From: Palsa-1400 sp036501625 | GTDB taxonomy: Bacteria > Verrucomicrobiota > Verrucomicrobiia > Limisphaerales > Palsa-1400 | DNA: 64,000 nucleotides | NCBI GenBank assembly: GCA_036501625.1 | Contig: DASXZY010000088.1 | Location: 62,001 to 126,000, forward strand | Direction: 5' to 3' | Part shown: positions 26,996-35,047 of the stretch, piece after piece | How the letters are laid out: each line of letters starts with the position of its first letter | Numbering within the stretch: position 1 is the first letter of the stretch | Notes under the pieces: model-generated | Databases searched by the model: none | Told to the model about the DNA's origin: nothing | The model's input: the letters and a program-made list of their open reading frames with translations, nothing else | Translations under genes and position numbers: made by a program

Positions 26996-28243
26996 TCAAT
27001 CCGCCATCGCGCGCCCCGCGATCCAGCCCGTGGTCCAGGCGGCCTGGAAATTAAAGCCGCCGGTGATGCCGTCAATGTCGAGCAATTCCCCGGCAAAATG
27101 CAATCCAGGGCAAATCCGGCTTTCCATCCGTTTGAAATTCACTTCGCCCAACCGCACGCCCCCGCAGGTCACGAATTCGTCCTTGTTCAAACTTTTTCCG
27201 GTCACCGGCAATTCGGTGGCGAGAAGCTGCCGAACCAGGGCGTCCTGGAGAAAACGCGGCAGCGCGGCCCAGCGGGTTTCGCCTGAAATTCCCGCCGCCA
27301 AAACCAGTTGCTCCCACAGGCGTCCGGGCAGCGGCGAAATCGGCGTATTGACAACAAAACGCGCCGGTTGCGCTTCGCGCCGGGCGCGAAATTCGGCCGC
27401 GATTTTATCCGCGTCCAGGTGCGGCAGCCAATTCAGGCGCAGTGGGAATTGGCAGTTCGCCTCGTGCAGGGTCCGCGCGCCCCAGGCGGACAACCGGAGC
27501 ACAACCGGCCCGCTCACGCCCCAATGCGTAAATAACAAATCTCCGCGCTCGCGCAATTTCGTTTCCGGCACCGAGGCCGACACCGAGGCAACGGATACGC
27601 CCGCCAAGGCCCGGACCCACGGCGCCGCAATGTGAAACGTAAACAGCGACGGCACCGGCGCGGCCAGCGTGTGCCCCAGCGATGCCGCAACGTCTCCGGC
27701 GGAGGCGGCGCGGCATCCGCCCGTGGCCAGAAGCAGCCGGTTGCATTGCATCGGCGTGCCATTGTTCAAAGTCACTTCGAAGCCGCCTCCAGGCAGTTTG
27801 GCGGCGCCGGCCACGCCGCTGTGGGTCTGCGTTTTGACTCCGGCGGCGCTGGCCGCGCGCAGCAGGCAATCGACAATGGTCTGGGAGGAGTCGGTGGTTG
27901 GAAACATCCGGCCATCGCTCTCGGTCTTAAGCTTGACGCCGTGCCGTTCAAACCACGCGACGGTATCACTGGCCTGAAACGCCGCGAACGCCCCCAACAA
28001 AGCCCGCTCCCCGCGCGGAAAACGCGACGCGAACTCCCGTGTGTCAAAACAGGCGTGGGTGACATTGCAGCGGCCTCCGCCCGAAATGCGGACTTTGTCC
28101 AGAAAGCGCGTCCCTTTCTCCAGCACCGTCACCTCCGCCTGGGCGCCCGCCTCAGCGCAGGCGATGGCGGCGAAAAAACCCGCCGCACCGCCCCCGGCCA
28201 CAATGACGCGCCGCGCATTCAATCCGCCAAGGCTAAATGTCAT
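26996..28243 (-). CDS. BaiN/HI0933-like NAD(P)/FAD-dependent oxidoreductase
   Basis: This 415-aa flavoprotein has an N-terminal Rossmann motif 'VIVAGGGAAGFFAAI' (GxGxxG), then 'VRISGGGRCNVTH', which is diagnostic for the HI0933/YhiN/BaiN family. 'FPTTDSSQTIVDCLL' and the C-terminal 'CPGLHFAGELLDIDGITGG' and 'NFQAAWTTGWIAGRAM' are also family hallmarks. Its substrate in this organism cannot be read from sequence. It is the first gene of the minus-strand block and is divergent from the triple-repeat gene at 28325. Confidence 0.92.
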   Translation of the reverse strand: MTFSLGGLNARRVIVAGGGAAGFFAAIACAEAGAQAEVTVLEKGTRFLDKVRISGGGRCNVTHACFDTREFASRFPRGERALLGAFAAFQASDTVAWFERHGVKLKTESDGRMFPTTDSSQTIVDCLLRAASAAGVKTQTHSGVAGAAKLPGGGFEVTLNNGTPMQCNRLLLATGGCRAASAGDVAASLGHTLAAPVPSLFTFHIAAPWVRALAGVSVASVSASVPETKLRERGDLLFTHWGVSGPVVLRLSAWGARTLHEANCQFPLRLNWLPHLDADKIAAEFRARREAQPARFVVNTPISPLPGRLWEQLVLAAGISGETRWAALPRFLQDALVRQLLATELPVTGKSLNKDEFVTCGGVRLGEVNFKRMESRICPGLHFAGELLDIDGITGGFNFQAAWTTGWIAGRAMAD

Positions 28244-28324
28244 CCATTAATTAGTCATACAAATTCGTGACAGATCGGTGTCTGATATGTCAAAGAATAA
28301 CCTGTGGTTTGGACAAAGACAAAA

Positions 28325-29365
28325 ATGGCGGTCGCGGGCGTCCTGCTCGCGGGGGCTGGCTTTTTCGTTGTCACGGAGATTCAGGCGCATTGGTTTTATC
28401 CCGGGCTGGCCGGCGTGTGGGTGGGAACCTATTTTAATCAGCGCGTCGCGCTCAAGATCACCCGCGACAACGGAACCTATGCCGCGCGATTCAATTATAT
28501 TGACGTTGGAATCGATGCTCCGGCGACCCATTTGAGGCTCGGCCCCAAATCAATCCGCTTTGGAATCCCCGGCGCGGCTGATGCATTTTCCGGCACGCTC
28601 GATCCGGCCAGAACGTGGATGGCGGGCCAATGGCGGCAAGGCACGAATGTCAACCCGCTTACGCTCACGCACACCGACAAGCCGGCCGTTGGGCCGCCTT
28701 TGGCGGACGCCGATTGCGCGCAACGGCCCGGCTCGGATCTGCAAGGCTGCTGGAAGGGCAGCCTCCGCTCCGGCACGAGACAGCGAAATGCCACCCTCAG
28801 AATTGCCGAAGAATCGAACGGGAAATTGCGCGCGGAAATGGATTGGGCGGATTGGGGCGGGCATCAGATTCCCGCCGTTTCCGCGTCGCGCGACGGCGGC
28901 CTCGTCAAAATCAGGTTCCAGGTTCTTGGCAATTTCGAGGGAACGCTTGACGCGGCCAGCGGGCAGCTCATTGGCCCGTGGCGGGGGTTCGGCGAGACCA
29001 ATTCCGCGAGTTTCAGCCGGGCCGATTTGCAGGCGGAGCAGTCGGCCAAAAACTTCGTCTCCGCCAGCCCCGATGAATTGCAAGGGCATTGGCGGGGCAT
29101 GATCCGCTCGCCCAATGGCGGACTTCACTTCGTCTTCCACATCGCCAAAATGCCGGACGGCTCATTTTCGGCGGCGCTGGACGACCCCGACGAGGGCGAA
29201 AGCAACGTCGGTTGCACGAGCGCGCAATTCACGCCGCCGCATGTCAGCATCATGTGGGGCGGCATCCGCGGCATATTCAACGGCTCGCTCAAAGATGGAA
29301 AATTGACCGGGACCTGGCGGCAATACGGCAGGGTGCAGCCGCTGACGTTAAGGCGCGATTCATGA
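28325..29365 (+). CDS. Exported protein built from three repeated beta domains
   Basis: This 346-aa protein has an N-terminal signal or anchor (MAVAGVLLAGAGFFVV). Three consecutive units of about 95-110 residues each start with an aromatic 'GxW.G' strand: 'GVWVGTYFNQ' (about 27), 'GCWKGSLRSG' (about 138) and 'GHWRGMIRSP' (about 246). Each contains a 'FxGTLD' or 'FNGSLKD' turn and ends in a 'GxWRQ' or 'GPWRGFG' strand. This suggests three lipocalin-like or small barrel domains from internal duplication. An in-frame GTG at 28304 is an alternative start. The stop overlaps the start of the prepilin-like gene (ATGA). Function is unknown. Confidence 0.75.
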   Translation: MAVAGVLLAGAGFFVVTEIQAHWFYPGLAGVWVGTYFNQRVALKITRDNGTYAARFNYIDVGIDAPATHLRLGPKSIRFGIPGAADAFSGTLDPARTWMAGQWRQGTNVNPLTLTHTDKPAVGPPLADADCAQRPGSDLQGCWKGSLRSGTRQRNATLRIAEESNGKLRAEMDWADWGGHQIPAVSASRDGGLVKIRFQVLGNFEGTLDAASGQLIGPWRGFGETNSASFSRADLQAEQSAKNFVSASPDELQGHWRGMIRSPNGGLHFVFHIAKMPDGSFSAALDDPDEGESNVGCTSAQFTPPHVSIMWGGIRGIFNGSLKDGKLTGTWRQYGRVQPLTLRRDS

Positions 29366-30132
29366 ATGCCAGGCGCGCTTTCACATTGATCGAGCTTTTG
29401 GTGGTCATCGCCATCATCGCGATCCTGGCCGCCATGCTATTGCCCGCGCTGTCCAAGGCCAAAGCGGCCGGCCAGCAAACGGCCTGCCTCAACAATCAGC
29501 GCCAATTGCAAGCGGCCTGGCTCATGTATGTGCATGAACAGGGCGACGTTCTGCCCATCAACGGCCAAGCCATGACGCCCTATTCGTTCAATGCCAGCAC
29601 GACCAACTCCTGGGTGGTCGGCGACGCCACGTATTCCGCGGATATATCGTATCTCAAGCAAGGCACGCTTTATCCTTACGCGGGTGCGCCGGGCATTTAC
29701 CATTGCCCTTCGGATTACTCCAAAATTGATGACGGCAGCGCGCCGCGCAATCGCAGCTACTCGTTGAATTTTTATCTCAATGGCGGGCTTGACCCGCAAT
29801 ACACCAATGGCCGCGCTGACACGTTAAGCAAGGTCGTGACGCGCTATTCCAGCGTTACCAAGCCCGCGAAGGTGCTGACATTTCTGGATGAAAACCAATA
29901 TACCATCGAAGACGGCGTATATCTTCTGTTGCTTCCGCCTGCCACCGCCTGGCAAAACGCGCCTTCGGACCGCCATAACCAGGGCATGATCGCTGCTTTC
30001 GCGGATGGGCACGCTGAGTATTGGCATTGGCTTTGCCCCAAGACGATGACGGGCCTGGCCACTCCCGCCTCCAGCCCGGCGGATTTGCAGGACCTTCAGC
30101 GCCTGCAAGCCGTGCTGGCCAGTTGGCCGTGA
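29362..30132 (+). CDS. Prepilin-type N-terminal cleavage/methylation protein (H-X9-DG type)
   Basis: This 256-aa protein has a short basic leader MNARRA followed by 'FTLIELLVVIAIIAILAAML', the type IV pilin or type II secretion pseudopilin cleavage and methylation segment. The C-terminal H-X9-DG signature ('HNQGMIAAFADG') and 'HCPSDYS' are typical of the family greatly expanded in Verrucomicrobiota and Planctomycetota. The residue before the cleavage point is Ala rather than the usual Gly. It may be displayed at the surface or secreted. It overlaps the preceding triple-repeat gene by 4 bases (ATGA) and is followed 19 bases later by the esterase, so all three are probably cotranscribed. Confidence 0.9.
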   Translation: MNARRAFTLIELLVVIAIIAILAAMLLPALSKAKAAGQQTACLNNQRQLQAAWLMYVHEQGDVLPINGQAMTPYSFNASTTNSWVVGDATYSADISYLKQGTLYPYAGAPGIYHCPSDYSKIDDGSAPRNRSYSLNFYLNGGLDPQYTNGRADTLSKVVTRYSSVTKPAKVLTFLDENQYTIEDGVYLLLLPPATAWQNAPSDRHNQGMIAAFADGHAEYWHWLCPKTMTGLATPASSPADLQDLQRLQAVLASWP

Positions 30133-30151
30133 AGGATGTTAGCATCCGGCC

Positions 30152-31051
30152 ATGAAAAATCCCTGGCCAATTCTGGCTTCTATTCTTTGCGTTGCTTTGA
30201 GCGCGGGCGCGGCTGGGCCGATGCCGCTTTGGCCCAACGGTGTTCCGGGAGAGAAAGGCGACATCGGCGCAGAGCGGGACATGACCAAGCCGAGCGACGG
30301 CCTCGTCCAGGGCAAGCCTGTCATTCGCATTGGCAATGTCAGCGTTCCGACAATTACGGTCTATCAGCCGCCGGCGGAAAAGGCATGCGGCGCGGCGATG
30401 GTGGTGTGCCCGGGCGGCGGCTATTCCATTCTGGCGATTGATTTGGAAGGGACCGAAGTCTGCGAATGGCTCAACTCCGCGGGGGTGACGGCTGTGCTGC
30501 TCAAATACCGCGTGCCAGCCCGGAAGGATCTGGAACGATATGCCGCCCCGTTGCAGGACGCGCAACGCGCGCTGAGCCTCGTCCGTTTCCACGCGCAAGA
30601 CTGGGGCATCGATCCCAAACGCATTGGAATCATGGGCTTCTCGGCGGGGGGCCACCTGACTGCGGCGGCCAGCACGCATTTTGAACAGCGAACCTACGAG
30701 GCGGTGGACCCGGCGGACCAGGCAAGTTGCCGGCCGGATTTCGCGATGCTCATTTATCCGGCCTATCTGGTGAAAAAGCTCGGCCCGGAACTTTCGCCGG
30801 AATTAAAAGTGACCTCCAGCACGCCGCCCACGTTTCTGGCGCAGACCGAGGATGACCCGGTTCACATGGAAAATAGCCTTTTCTATTACCTGGCCCTCAA
30901 GCAGGCCAAAGTTCCGGCGGAACTGCATTTGTACGCCAAGGGCGGGCACGGCTACGGCTTGCGCGGCCCCGGCACGGGCGTCCTTTCGTGGCCCAACCGC
31001 GCCGAGGAATGGCTCCGCGGGCTGGGCGTTTTGGATAAGTCCAAAGATTAG
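30152..31051 (+). CDS. Secreted alpha/beta hydrolase (esterase)
   Basis: This 299-aa protein has a Sec signal at about 1-21. The alpha/beta-hydrolase fold has an oxyanion-type 'VCPGGGYSILA', the nucleophile elbow 'GFSAGG' (Ser164), a likely acid in 'QTEDDPVHMENS' (Asp234 or Asp235) and the catalytic His266 in 'KGGHGYGL'. This layout matches secreted acetyl-xylan or other carbohydrate esterases of the BD-FAE/XynB-esterase type. Activity on plant polysaccharide esters is inferred. A short palindrome (GGATG-TTAG-CATCC) lies just before the start codon at 30134-30147. Confidence 0.9.
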   Translation: MKNPWPILASILCVALSAGAAGPMPLWPNGVPGEKGDIGAERDMTKPSDGLVQGKPVIRIGNVSVPTITVYQPPAEKACGAAMVVCPGGGYSILAIDLEGTEVCEWLNSAGVTAVLLKYRVPARKDLERYAAPLQDAQRALSLVRFHAQDWGIDPKRIGIMGFSAGGHLTAAASTHFEQRTYEAVDPADQASCRPDFAMLIYPAYLVKKLGPELSPELKVTSSTPPTFLAQTEDDPVHMENSLFYYLALKQAKVPAELHLYAKGGHGYGLRGPGTGVLSWPNRAEEWLRGLGVLDKSKD

Positions 31052-31078
31052 AACCCATCTCATAAATAGGGGAAGGGC

Positions 31079-31182
31079 GCGTTGCCAAGGGTTTAAGGCA
31101 GGCACAAGGCGCGAGGAAGGAGGATATCCGCGGCGATCTTCGACTAACGAGCAACGCCGCGCCGGCCTCAAAGACTGGCAAC
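31079..31182. repeat. Short alternative inverted repeats
   Basis: The arm GTTGCCA (31081-31087) can pair with TGGCAAC (31176-31182), while GCGTTGC (31079-31085), which shares bases with it, can pair with GCAACGC (31151-31157). The two pairings exclude each other. Each arm is only 7 bases long, so this may be chance. The whole segment also looks like an extragenic repeat family, but other copies are not present in this window. Confidence 0.35.
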
Positions 31183-31673
31183 CCTTCGAGAGAATGGCCT
31201 TGCATAAGACCGGGCCTCCGCAGGCGGGTATTTTTGGGGCGCAAGGTGCGTTTGGGTGATCTGGAATTGGTGTCTTGGAGCGTTGAGCCGGGGATGCTTG
31301 TTGTTCTTGCGTTTGGCAGCGCGTGGTTCACGTCTGCGGCGAGGGTTCGCCTTGGCAATTTCCACCGGCGCCGCCGTTTGGCTTTGGACCGGGCGCGCGT
31401 CAAAGCATGGGTAAAAGGCCGCGCGGCTCCCTGAAAATCGACCGTTTTTGCAGAAAAACAGGGGTCTTCGCCTAAAAAAGTGCAGCTTTCGCAAGAGCTT
31501 TTTCGGGTTTTTGCGATTTTGAGATTTTCAACATGTTGTCCATGAGCAGCTTGCGATTAGATGAACCCCGCCAAAAAAATCGTGCTGAAAAGCCTACGGT
31601 AGGTTTTATGGTTATTGCCGTTTATGGCATAATTCGCGAATGAACATAAAAAATTGTGCGGAAAATGCCGGCG

Positions 31674-31693
31674 CGCCCTCTGTCGGGAGGGCG
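31674..31693. repeat. Stem-loop in the intergenic region
   Basis: A perfect 7-base stem, CGCCCTC / GAGGGCG, closes a 6-base loop. No run of T follows, so it is not a good intrinsic terminator. It resembles a repetitive extragenic palindrome. Confidence 0.4.
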
Positions 31694-31838
31694 AGCCCCG
31701 CAGGTCCCATTATTCCATGGAAACGGGGGGGGATTGGGTCGCGAAAATGGGGAAAAATTCACGTGGCGGACAGTTCCGGCAAATTTTCGCGCCTTTTGCG
31801 CTTTCTCGTGGCCGACTCTTATTCAGGGCGTCGTGGCA

Positions 31839-31869
31839 CCCCGCCCTGTAGGTGTAGGCCAGGACGGGG
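31839..31869. repeat. Imperfect inverted repeat
   Basis: CCCCGCCCT (31839-31847) pairs with AGGACGGGG (31861-31869) with one mismatch across a 13-base loop. No T-run follows. It is 146 bases before the coding start of the polytopic membrane protein. Confidence 0.35.
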
Positions 31870-31967
31870 CGGCTTGTGCGGACGGGGCAAATCATGGCAA
31901 AACAAGGCGGAACAAGCCATTTTCAAGTGAACAGGCTTGAAACCCGCAGCTTAAGTATGACGCTTGG

Positions 31968-31999
31968 GATTACGATTAAGAGTAAGATTACGATTAAGA
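31968..31999. repeat. Direct repeat GATTACGATTAAGA x2
   Basis: The 14-base unit GATTACGATTAAGA occurs at 31968-31981 and 31986-31999, an 18-base period. It ends 15 bases before the start codon at 32015 and could be a regulator-binding site or a simple slippage product. Confidence 0.5.
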
Positions 32000-32014
32000 A
32001 TCTGGAAGAACACC

Positions 32015-33469
32015 ATGAATAACGGCGGCGCACTCCAGCGTTACGTGCCTTTGGTTTGCTGGGCGGCGGCCCTGCTGATGGCCGTTTTTATCTGCCTGAG
32101 AATCCTTTCTTACGGCTATCTGCCGCCCGGGGACGCGCGGCGGCATGCGGCCAAGCCCTTCGCCGGCAAACCTTACTCGGAGATCGTGGTCATGCGCCCG
32201 GAATACGTGGTGGACCACAGCCCCGGCTGGGAATGGTTCCTGGGCGTCCTGCATCGCACCCTGGGCTGGACGGAGGATGAATTGTTGAGTTTCTCGCTGG
32301 CGAGCACCGTGCTGGCGATTTTTTGCATTCCGCTGTTTTGGGTGCGGCACCCAGAGGCTTGGATGGCGGCCATTTTGGCCCAAATGCTGGCCATCCCCCA
32401 ACTCATGGACCGCTTCGCCCAGGCCCGCCCGTATTTGCTGACGGAAACCATCCTCATGGCGCTGCTTTTCTCCTGGTCCAAGGTGCAGGAGCAAAACCCC
32501 CGGTGGAGCAAGGTCCTCCTGGCCTGCGTGGCGTTCGCGTTTTCCGTATGGATTCATGGGACGTGGTATTTGTGGGTCCTGCTCTTCGCGGCCTTTTTTC
32601 TGGCGCGGCGCTGGCGGGCGGGGCTTTGGCTGTCGGGTTGCTGGGTGGTGGGAACCATTGCAGGTGCATTGTTGACAGGCCGTCCTATCGCGTTCCTCTA
32701 CGAAGTCGTGTTTACGGCCAAGTGCATTTACGAAGAACACGCGCCCAAGTGGATGTTGGTCGGCGAATTTCAGCCCAGCAACGGCGAATACTTCACCATC
32801 GCCATGCTGGCCATTATCTATCTTTGGCGGCGCGGCAACAGCAGCGGCAAAACTTCCCCCCCGCTCACTTCGCAACCGGCCGTTTGGATGATCGTCATCA
32901 ATTGGATTCTCGGCATGACCGCTGATCGTTTCTGGGCCGACTGGGGCGTGGCCGGCGCCCTCGTGTGGATGGCCGGTGAATTCGATGAAGCCATCCCGCA
33001 GCTTTGGAACCCCGGCTCGCTCCAGCGCCTGATCGCCTGCGGCTGCATCCTGGCGCCTCTTTACCTGGACTCGACCAACGACCTGGGCCGGCGCTACACT
33101 AACTGCTTGACAGAGCCTTTCGTGGACGGCTCCAATCCTGAACTTAAAGGTTGGATGCCCGGCCCGGGCGGGATATTTTACGCGGACAATATGCAGTTTT
33201 TCTACAATACATTTTACAAGAATCCGCGGGGCGATTGGCGTTACATTGAGGGCTTCGAACCGGCCCTGATGCCGCCGGACGACTTGAAGATTTACCGCGG
33301 CGTTCACCTTGCCCAGGGAAGCCCGGAGTCCTATGAGCCGTGGGTCAAGAAAATGCGTCCTATCGACCGGCTGGCTGTCGGGCGCAACGGTCCGCCCAAT
33401 ATCCCGGAGCTGGAATGGAAGGAAGGGGCCAAGGACGTTTGGATTGGGCGGCTGCCTGTAAAAAAATAG
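32015..33469 (+). CDS. Polytopic inner-membrane protein of unknown function
   Basis: This 484-aa protein has about nine to ten predicted transmembrane helices in the first 370 residues. It begins 'RYVPLVCWAAALLMAVFIC' and includes 'WIHGTWYLWVLLFAAFF' and 'VVGTIAGALLTG'. A soluble C-terminal part of about 110 residues (from 'TNDLGRRYTNCL') follows. The N-terminal loop with 'DHSPGWEWFLGVLHR' and the arrangement of helices recall GT-C glycosyltransferases using lipid-linked donors, but no signature was firm. The start MNNGG has an acceptable Shine-Dalgarno (GGAAG, 6 bases away). It is followed by the FmdB-type gene after 18 bases. Confidence 0.7.
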   Translation: MNNGGALQRYVPLVCWAAALLMAVFICLRILSYGYLPPGDARRHAAKPFAGKPYSEIVVMRPEYVVDHSPGWEWFLGVLHRTLGWTEDELLSFSLASTVLAIFCIPLFWVRHPEAWMAAILAQMLAIPQLMDRFAQARPYLLTETILMALLFSWSKVQEQNPRWSKVLLACVAFAFSVWIHGTWYLWVLLFAAFFLARRWRAGLWLSGCWVVGTIAGALLTGRPIAFLYEVVFTAKCIYEEHAPKWMLVGEFQPSNGEYFTIAMLAIIYLWRRGNSSGKTSPPLTSQPAVWMIVINWILGMTADRFWADWGVAGALVWMAGEFDEAIPQLWNPGSLQRLIACGCILAPLYLDSTNDLGRRYTNCLTEPFVDGSNPELKGWMPGPGGIFYADNMQFFYNTFYKNPRGDWRYIEGFEPALMPPDDLKIYRGVHLAQGSPESYEPWVKKMRPIDRLAVGRNGPPNIPELEWKEGAKDVWIGRLPVKK

Positions 33470-33476
33470 TTGACAT

Positions 33477-33482
33477 AGGAGG
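33477..33482 (+). promoter_or_regulatory. Strong ribosome binding site AGGAGG
   Basis: AGGAGG lies 5 bases before the ATG at 33488. It is one of very few canonical Shine-Dalgarno sequences in the window and fixes the start of the FmdB-type zinc ribbon gene. Confidence 0.8.
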
Positions 33483-33487
33483 CTGCC

Positions 33488-33997
33488 ATGCCCATTTACG
33501 AATTCGCCTGTCCCGCGTGCCGGAGAATTTTCAGCTTTCTTTCCAAGCGCTTGCAGCCGTCCGCTCCGCCGGCTTGCCCCAAGTGCGGCCAGCGCAAGAT
33601 GGCCAAGCAACTCAGTTCATTCGCGATGCCACGCGGCTTGCCGGAGCCTTCCCCCGGCGGCGCCGATGCCGGCCCGGACGAAGGCGCCATGCCCGACCTT
33701 GACGACCCGCGCGTGGCCCGCGCCATGTCCGAAATGGAGCGGGATATGGACCACCTGGACGAGAATAATCCGCGTCACATGGCGCACATGATGAAGAAGA
33801 TGAAGGACCTGATGCCTCCCGGCAGCGTGCCCAAGGAATTTGACATCGCCATCAAGCGCCTCGAAGCAGGGGAGGACCCTGAAAAAATCGAGGCGGACAT
33901 GGGAGATGTCCTGGGCGATTTTATGGGCGGCGAAGAAGAAGGCGGCCCCGGCGGCAGCAGCGGCTACACGCGCGACAGCGGATTATACGACTATTGA
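33488..33997 (+). CDS. FmdB-family zinc ribbon protein
   Basis: This 169-aa protein begins 'MPIYEFACPACRRIFS' and has the second pair 'CPKCGQRK', the FmdB/CxxC putative regulatory domain (about 1-45). A Met/Asp-rich helical segment follows ('DDPRVARAMSEMERDMDHLD', 'HMAHMMKKMKDLMPPG'), and the C-terminus is acidic and Gly-rich ('GDFMGGEEEGGPGG'). Such proteins are widespread small zinc proteins of uncertain function. The extended Met-rich tail is common in PVC and delta-proteobacterial members. Confidence 0.9.
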   Translation: MPIYEFACPACRRIFSFLSKRLQPSAPPACPKCGQRKMAKQLSSFAMPRGLPEPSPGGADAGPDEGAMPDLDDPRVARAMSEMERDMDHLDENNPRHMAHMMKKMKDLMPPGSVPKEFDIAIKRLEAGEDPEKIEADMGDVLGDFMGGEEEGGPGGSSGYTRDSGLYDY

Positions 33998-34021
33998 ACT
34001 GAGAAGGGCCGAGCTGGCGCG

Positions 34022-34180
34022 TCAATGATTGAGGATGCCGATCTTTGTCACGGCCAGCACGAAAGCGAGAAATCCGATAATCAAAAGCCAGAAAGAGCCT
34101 TTGATGACCGCCACCAGCACCCCGGCGCCCAAGATCGCGGCCATGACCAAATAGACAAGAATTGCCAAAAAAGAATTCAT
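34022..34180 (-). CDS. 52-aa membrane peptide with two transmembrane helices
   Basis: Read on the minus strand, an ATG at 34180 opens a 52-codon frame ending in TGA at 34022. It starts MNSFLAILVYLVMAAI, has a short loop 'VIKGS', a second hydrophobic stretch 'FWLLIIGFLAFVLAV' and a tail 'TKIGILNH'. Two clean helices around one Lys-containing loop, and no other gene in these 280 bases, support a real small membrane protein. It sits tail to tail with the FmdB-type gene and divergent from rpoZ. Function is unknown. Confidence 0.7.
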   Translation of the reverse strand: MNSFLAILVYLVMAAILGAGVLVAVIKGSFWLLIIGFLAFVLAVTKIGILNH

Positions 34181-34276
34181 CAGGCGGCCATTTTACGAGA
34201 AACCGCCGCAGCCGCAAGTCCTGTTTTTTCATTATTGTGTTGCGCTCAGGCGTTCATGCGGTAGCTTTGACCACTC

Positions 34277-34531
34277 GTGAATAGCGAATACATTAAACAA
34301 GCCCTGGCCAAAGTGGGCAATCCGAACGTCTTGGTTAACCTTATCTCGCGCCGCGTCCGGCAATTGACCTCCGGCGGCGGGAACAGCCGTCCGCTGATCG
34401 ATCAAGCCGGCAACCTGGGCGCGGCCGACACCGCCCTCCTTGAAATCATCGAGGATAAAATGGATTTCGTCGCCAACGTGGAGGGTGAGGAAGAGGCCCA
34501 GCCCACCGCCAAAAAGCGGCGCGGCCGCTAA
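34277..34531 (+). CDS. rpoZ: DNA-directed RNA polymerase subunit omega
   Basis: This 84-aa subunit promotes folding and assembly of the beta-prime subunit. The segment 'NVLVNLISRRVRQLTSG' and 'DTALLEIIEDKMDF' match the omega family. The start is GTG; no ATG is suitably placed before the conserved region. The tail is acidic then basic ('AKKRRGR'). smpB follows 38 bases downstream on the same strand. Confidence 0.88.
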   Translation: MNSEYIKQALAKVGNPNVLVNLISRRVRQLTSGGGNSRPLIDQAGNLGAADTALLEIIEDKMDFVANVEGEEEAQPTAKKRRGR

Positions 34532-34569
34532 TCCCCGCGGAGAGCCGCCGCCGCCCGCAGGCGCAGTTT

Positions 34570-35025
34570 ATGGCCGAAATCCTGCACAACTCCAAAGCCC
34601 GGCGGGATTACAACATCCTGGAAACTTTTGAAGCGGGCATCGTCCTGCACGGCTCAGAAGTCAAAACGCTGCGCGCCGGCAAAGCGCAGATCAACGACGC
34701 CTTCGCCCGGGTGGAAAAGGAGGAGGTCTGGCTTTACAACGCGCACATCGACGAATACGCGCAGGCCAACCGCTTCGGCCACGCGCCCAAGGCCCCCCGG
34801 AAATTGCTGCTGCACAAATCGGAAATCCGCAAGCTGTTCGGCCTGGCGTCGGTCAAGGGCAATGCGCTGGTGCCGCTCTCCCTTTATTGGAAGAACGGCA
34901 AAGTAAAAGTCTCCCTCGGCGTCGGCAAGGGAAAAGTGGAGTTCGACAAACGGCAGGACATCAAGCAGCGCGAATCCGACCGCGAATTAAAACGCGCCAC
35001 CATGCACCAGTTGAAACGGAAATAG
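34570..35025 (+). CDS. smpB: SsrA-binding protein SmpB
   Basis: This 151-aa protein binds tmRNA and is required for trans-translation of stalled ribosomes. It is diagnostic throughout: 'NSKARRDYNILETFEAGIVL', 'GSEVKTLRAGKAQINDAF', 'NAHIDEYAQANRFGH', 'RKLLLHKSEI' and a basic C-terminal tail 'RELKRATMHQLKRK' that enters the ribosomal mRNA channel. The length is normal. The partner tmRNA gene (ssrA) was not seen in this window. Confidence 0.97.
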   Translation: MAEILHNSKARRDYNILETFEAGIVLHGSEVKTLRAGKAQINDAFARVEKEEVWLYNAHIDEYAQANRFGHAPKAPRKLLLHKSEIRKLFGLASVKGNALVPLSLYWKNGKVKVSLGVGKGKVEFDKRQDIKQRESDRELKRATMHQLKRK

Positions 35026-35047
35026 GGAAAGACTGCCGCGTCAAGCA

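Larger units (their letters stand above)
31052..32014. other. Gene-poor region with inverted and direct repeats
   Basis: About 960 bases without a convincing gene. Small open frames here (up to about 135 codons) overlap each other on both strands and lack recognisable domains. The region contains alternative short inverted repeats at 31079-31182, a stem-loop at 31674-31693, an imperfect stem-loop at 31839-31869 and a direct repeat at 31968-31999. AT content rises around 31430-31660, unlike the surrounding coding DNA. It may hold a decayed element, a structured RNA or the promoter of the next gene. Confidence 0.45.

Noticed and set aside
31674..31693. Intrinsic terminator at the stem-loop
   Set aside because: No run of T follows the stem and no gene ends within 600 bases.
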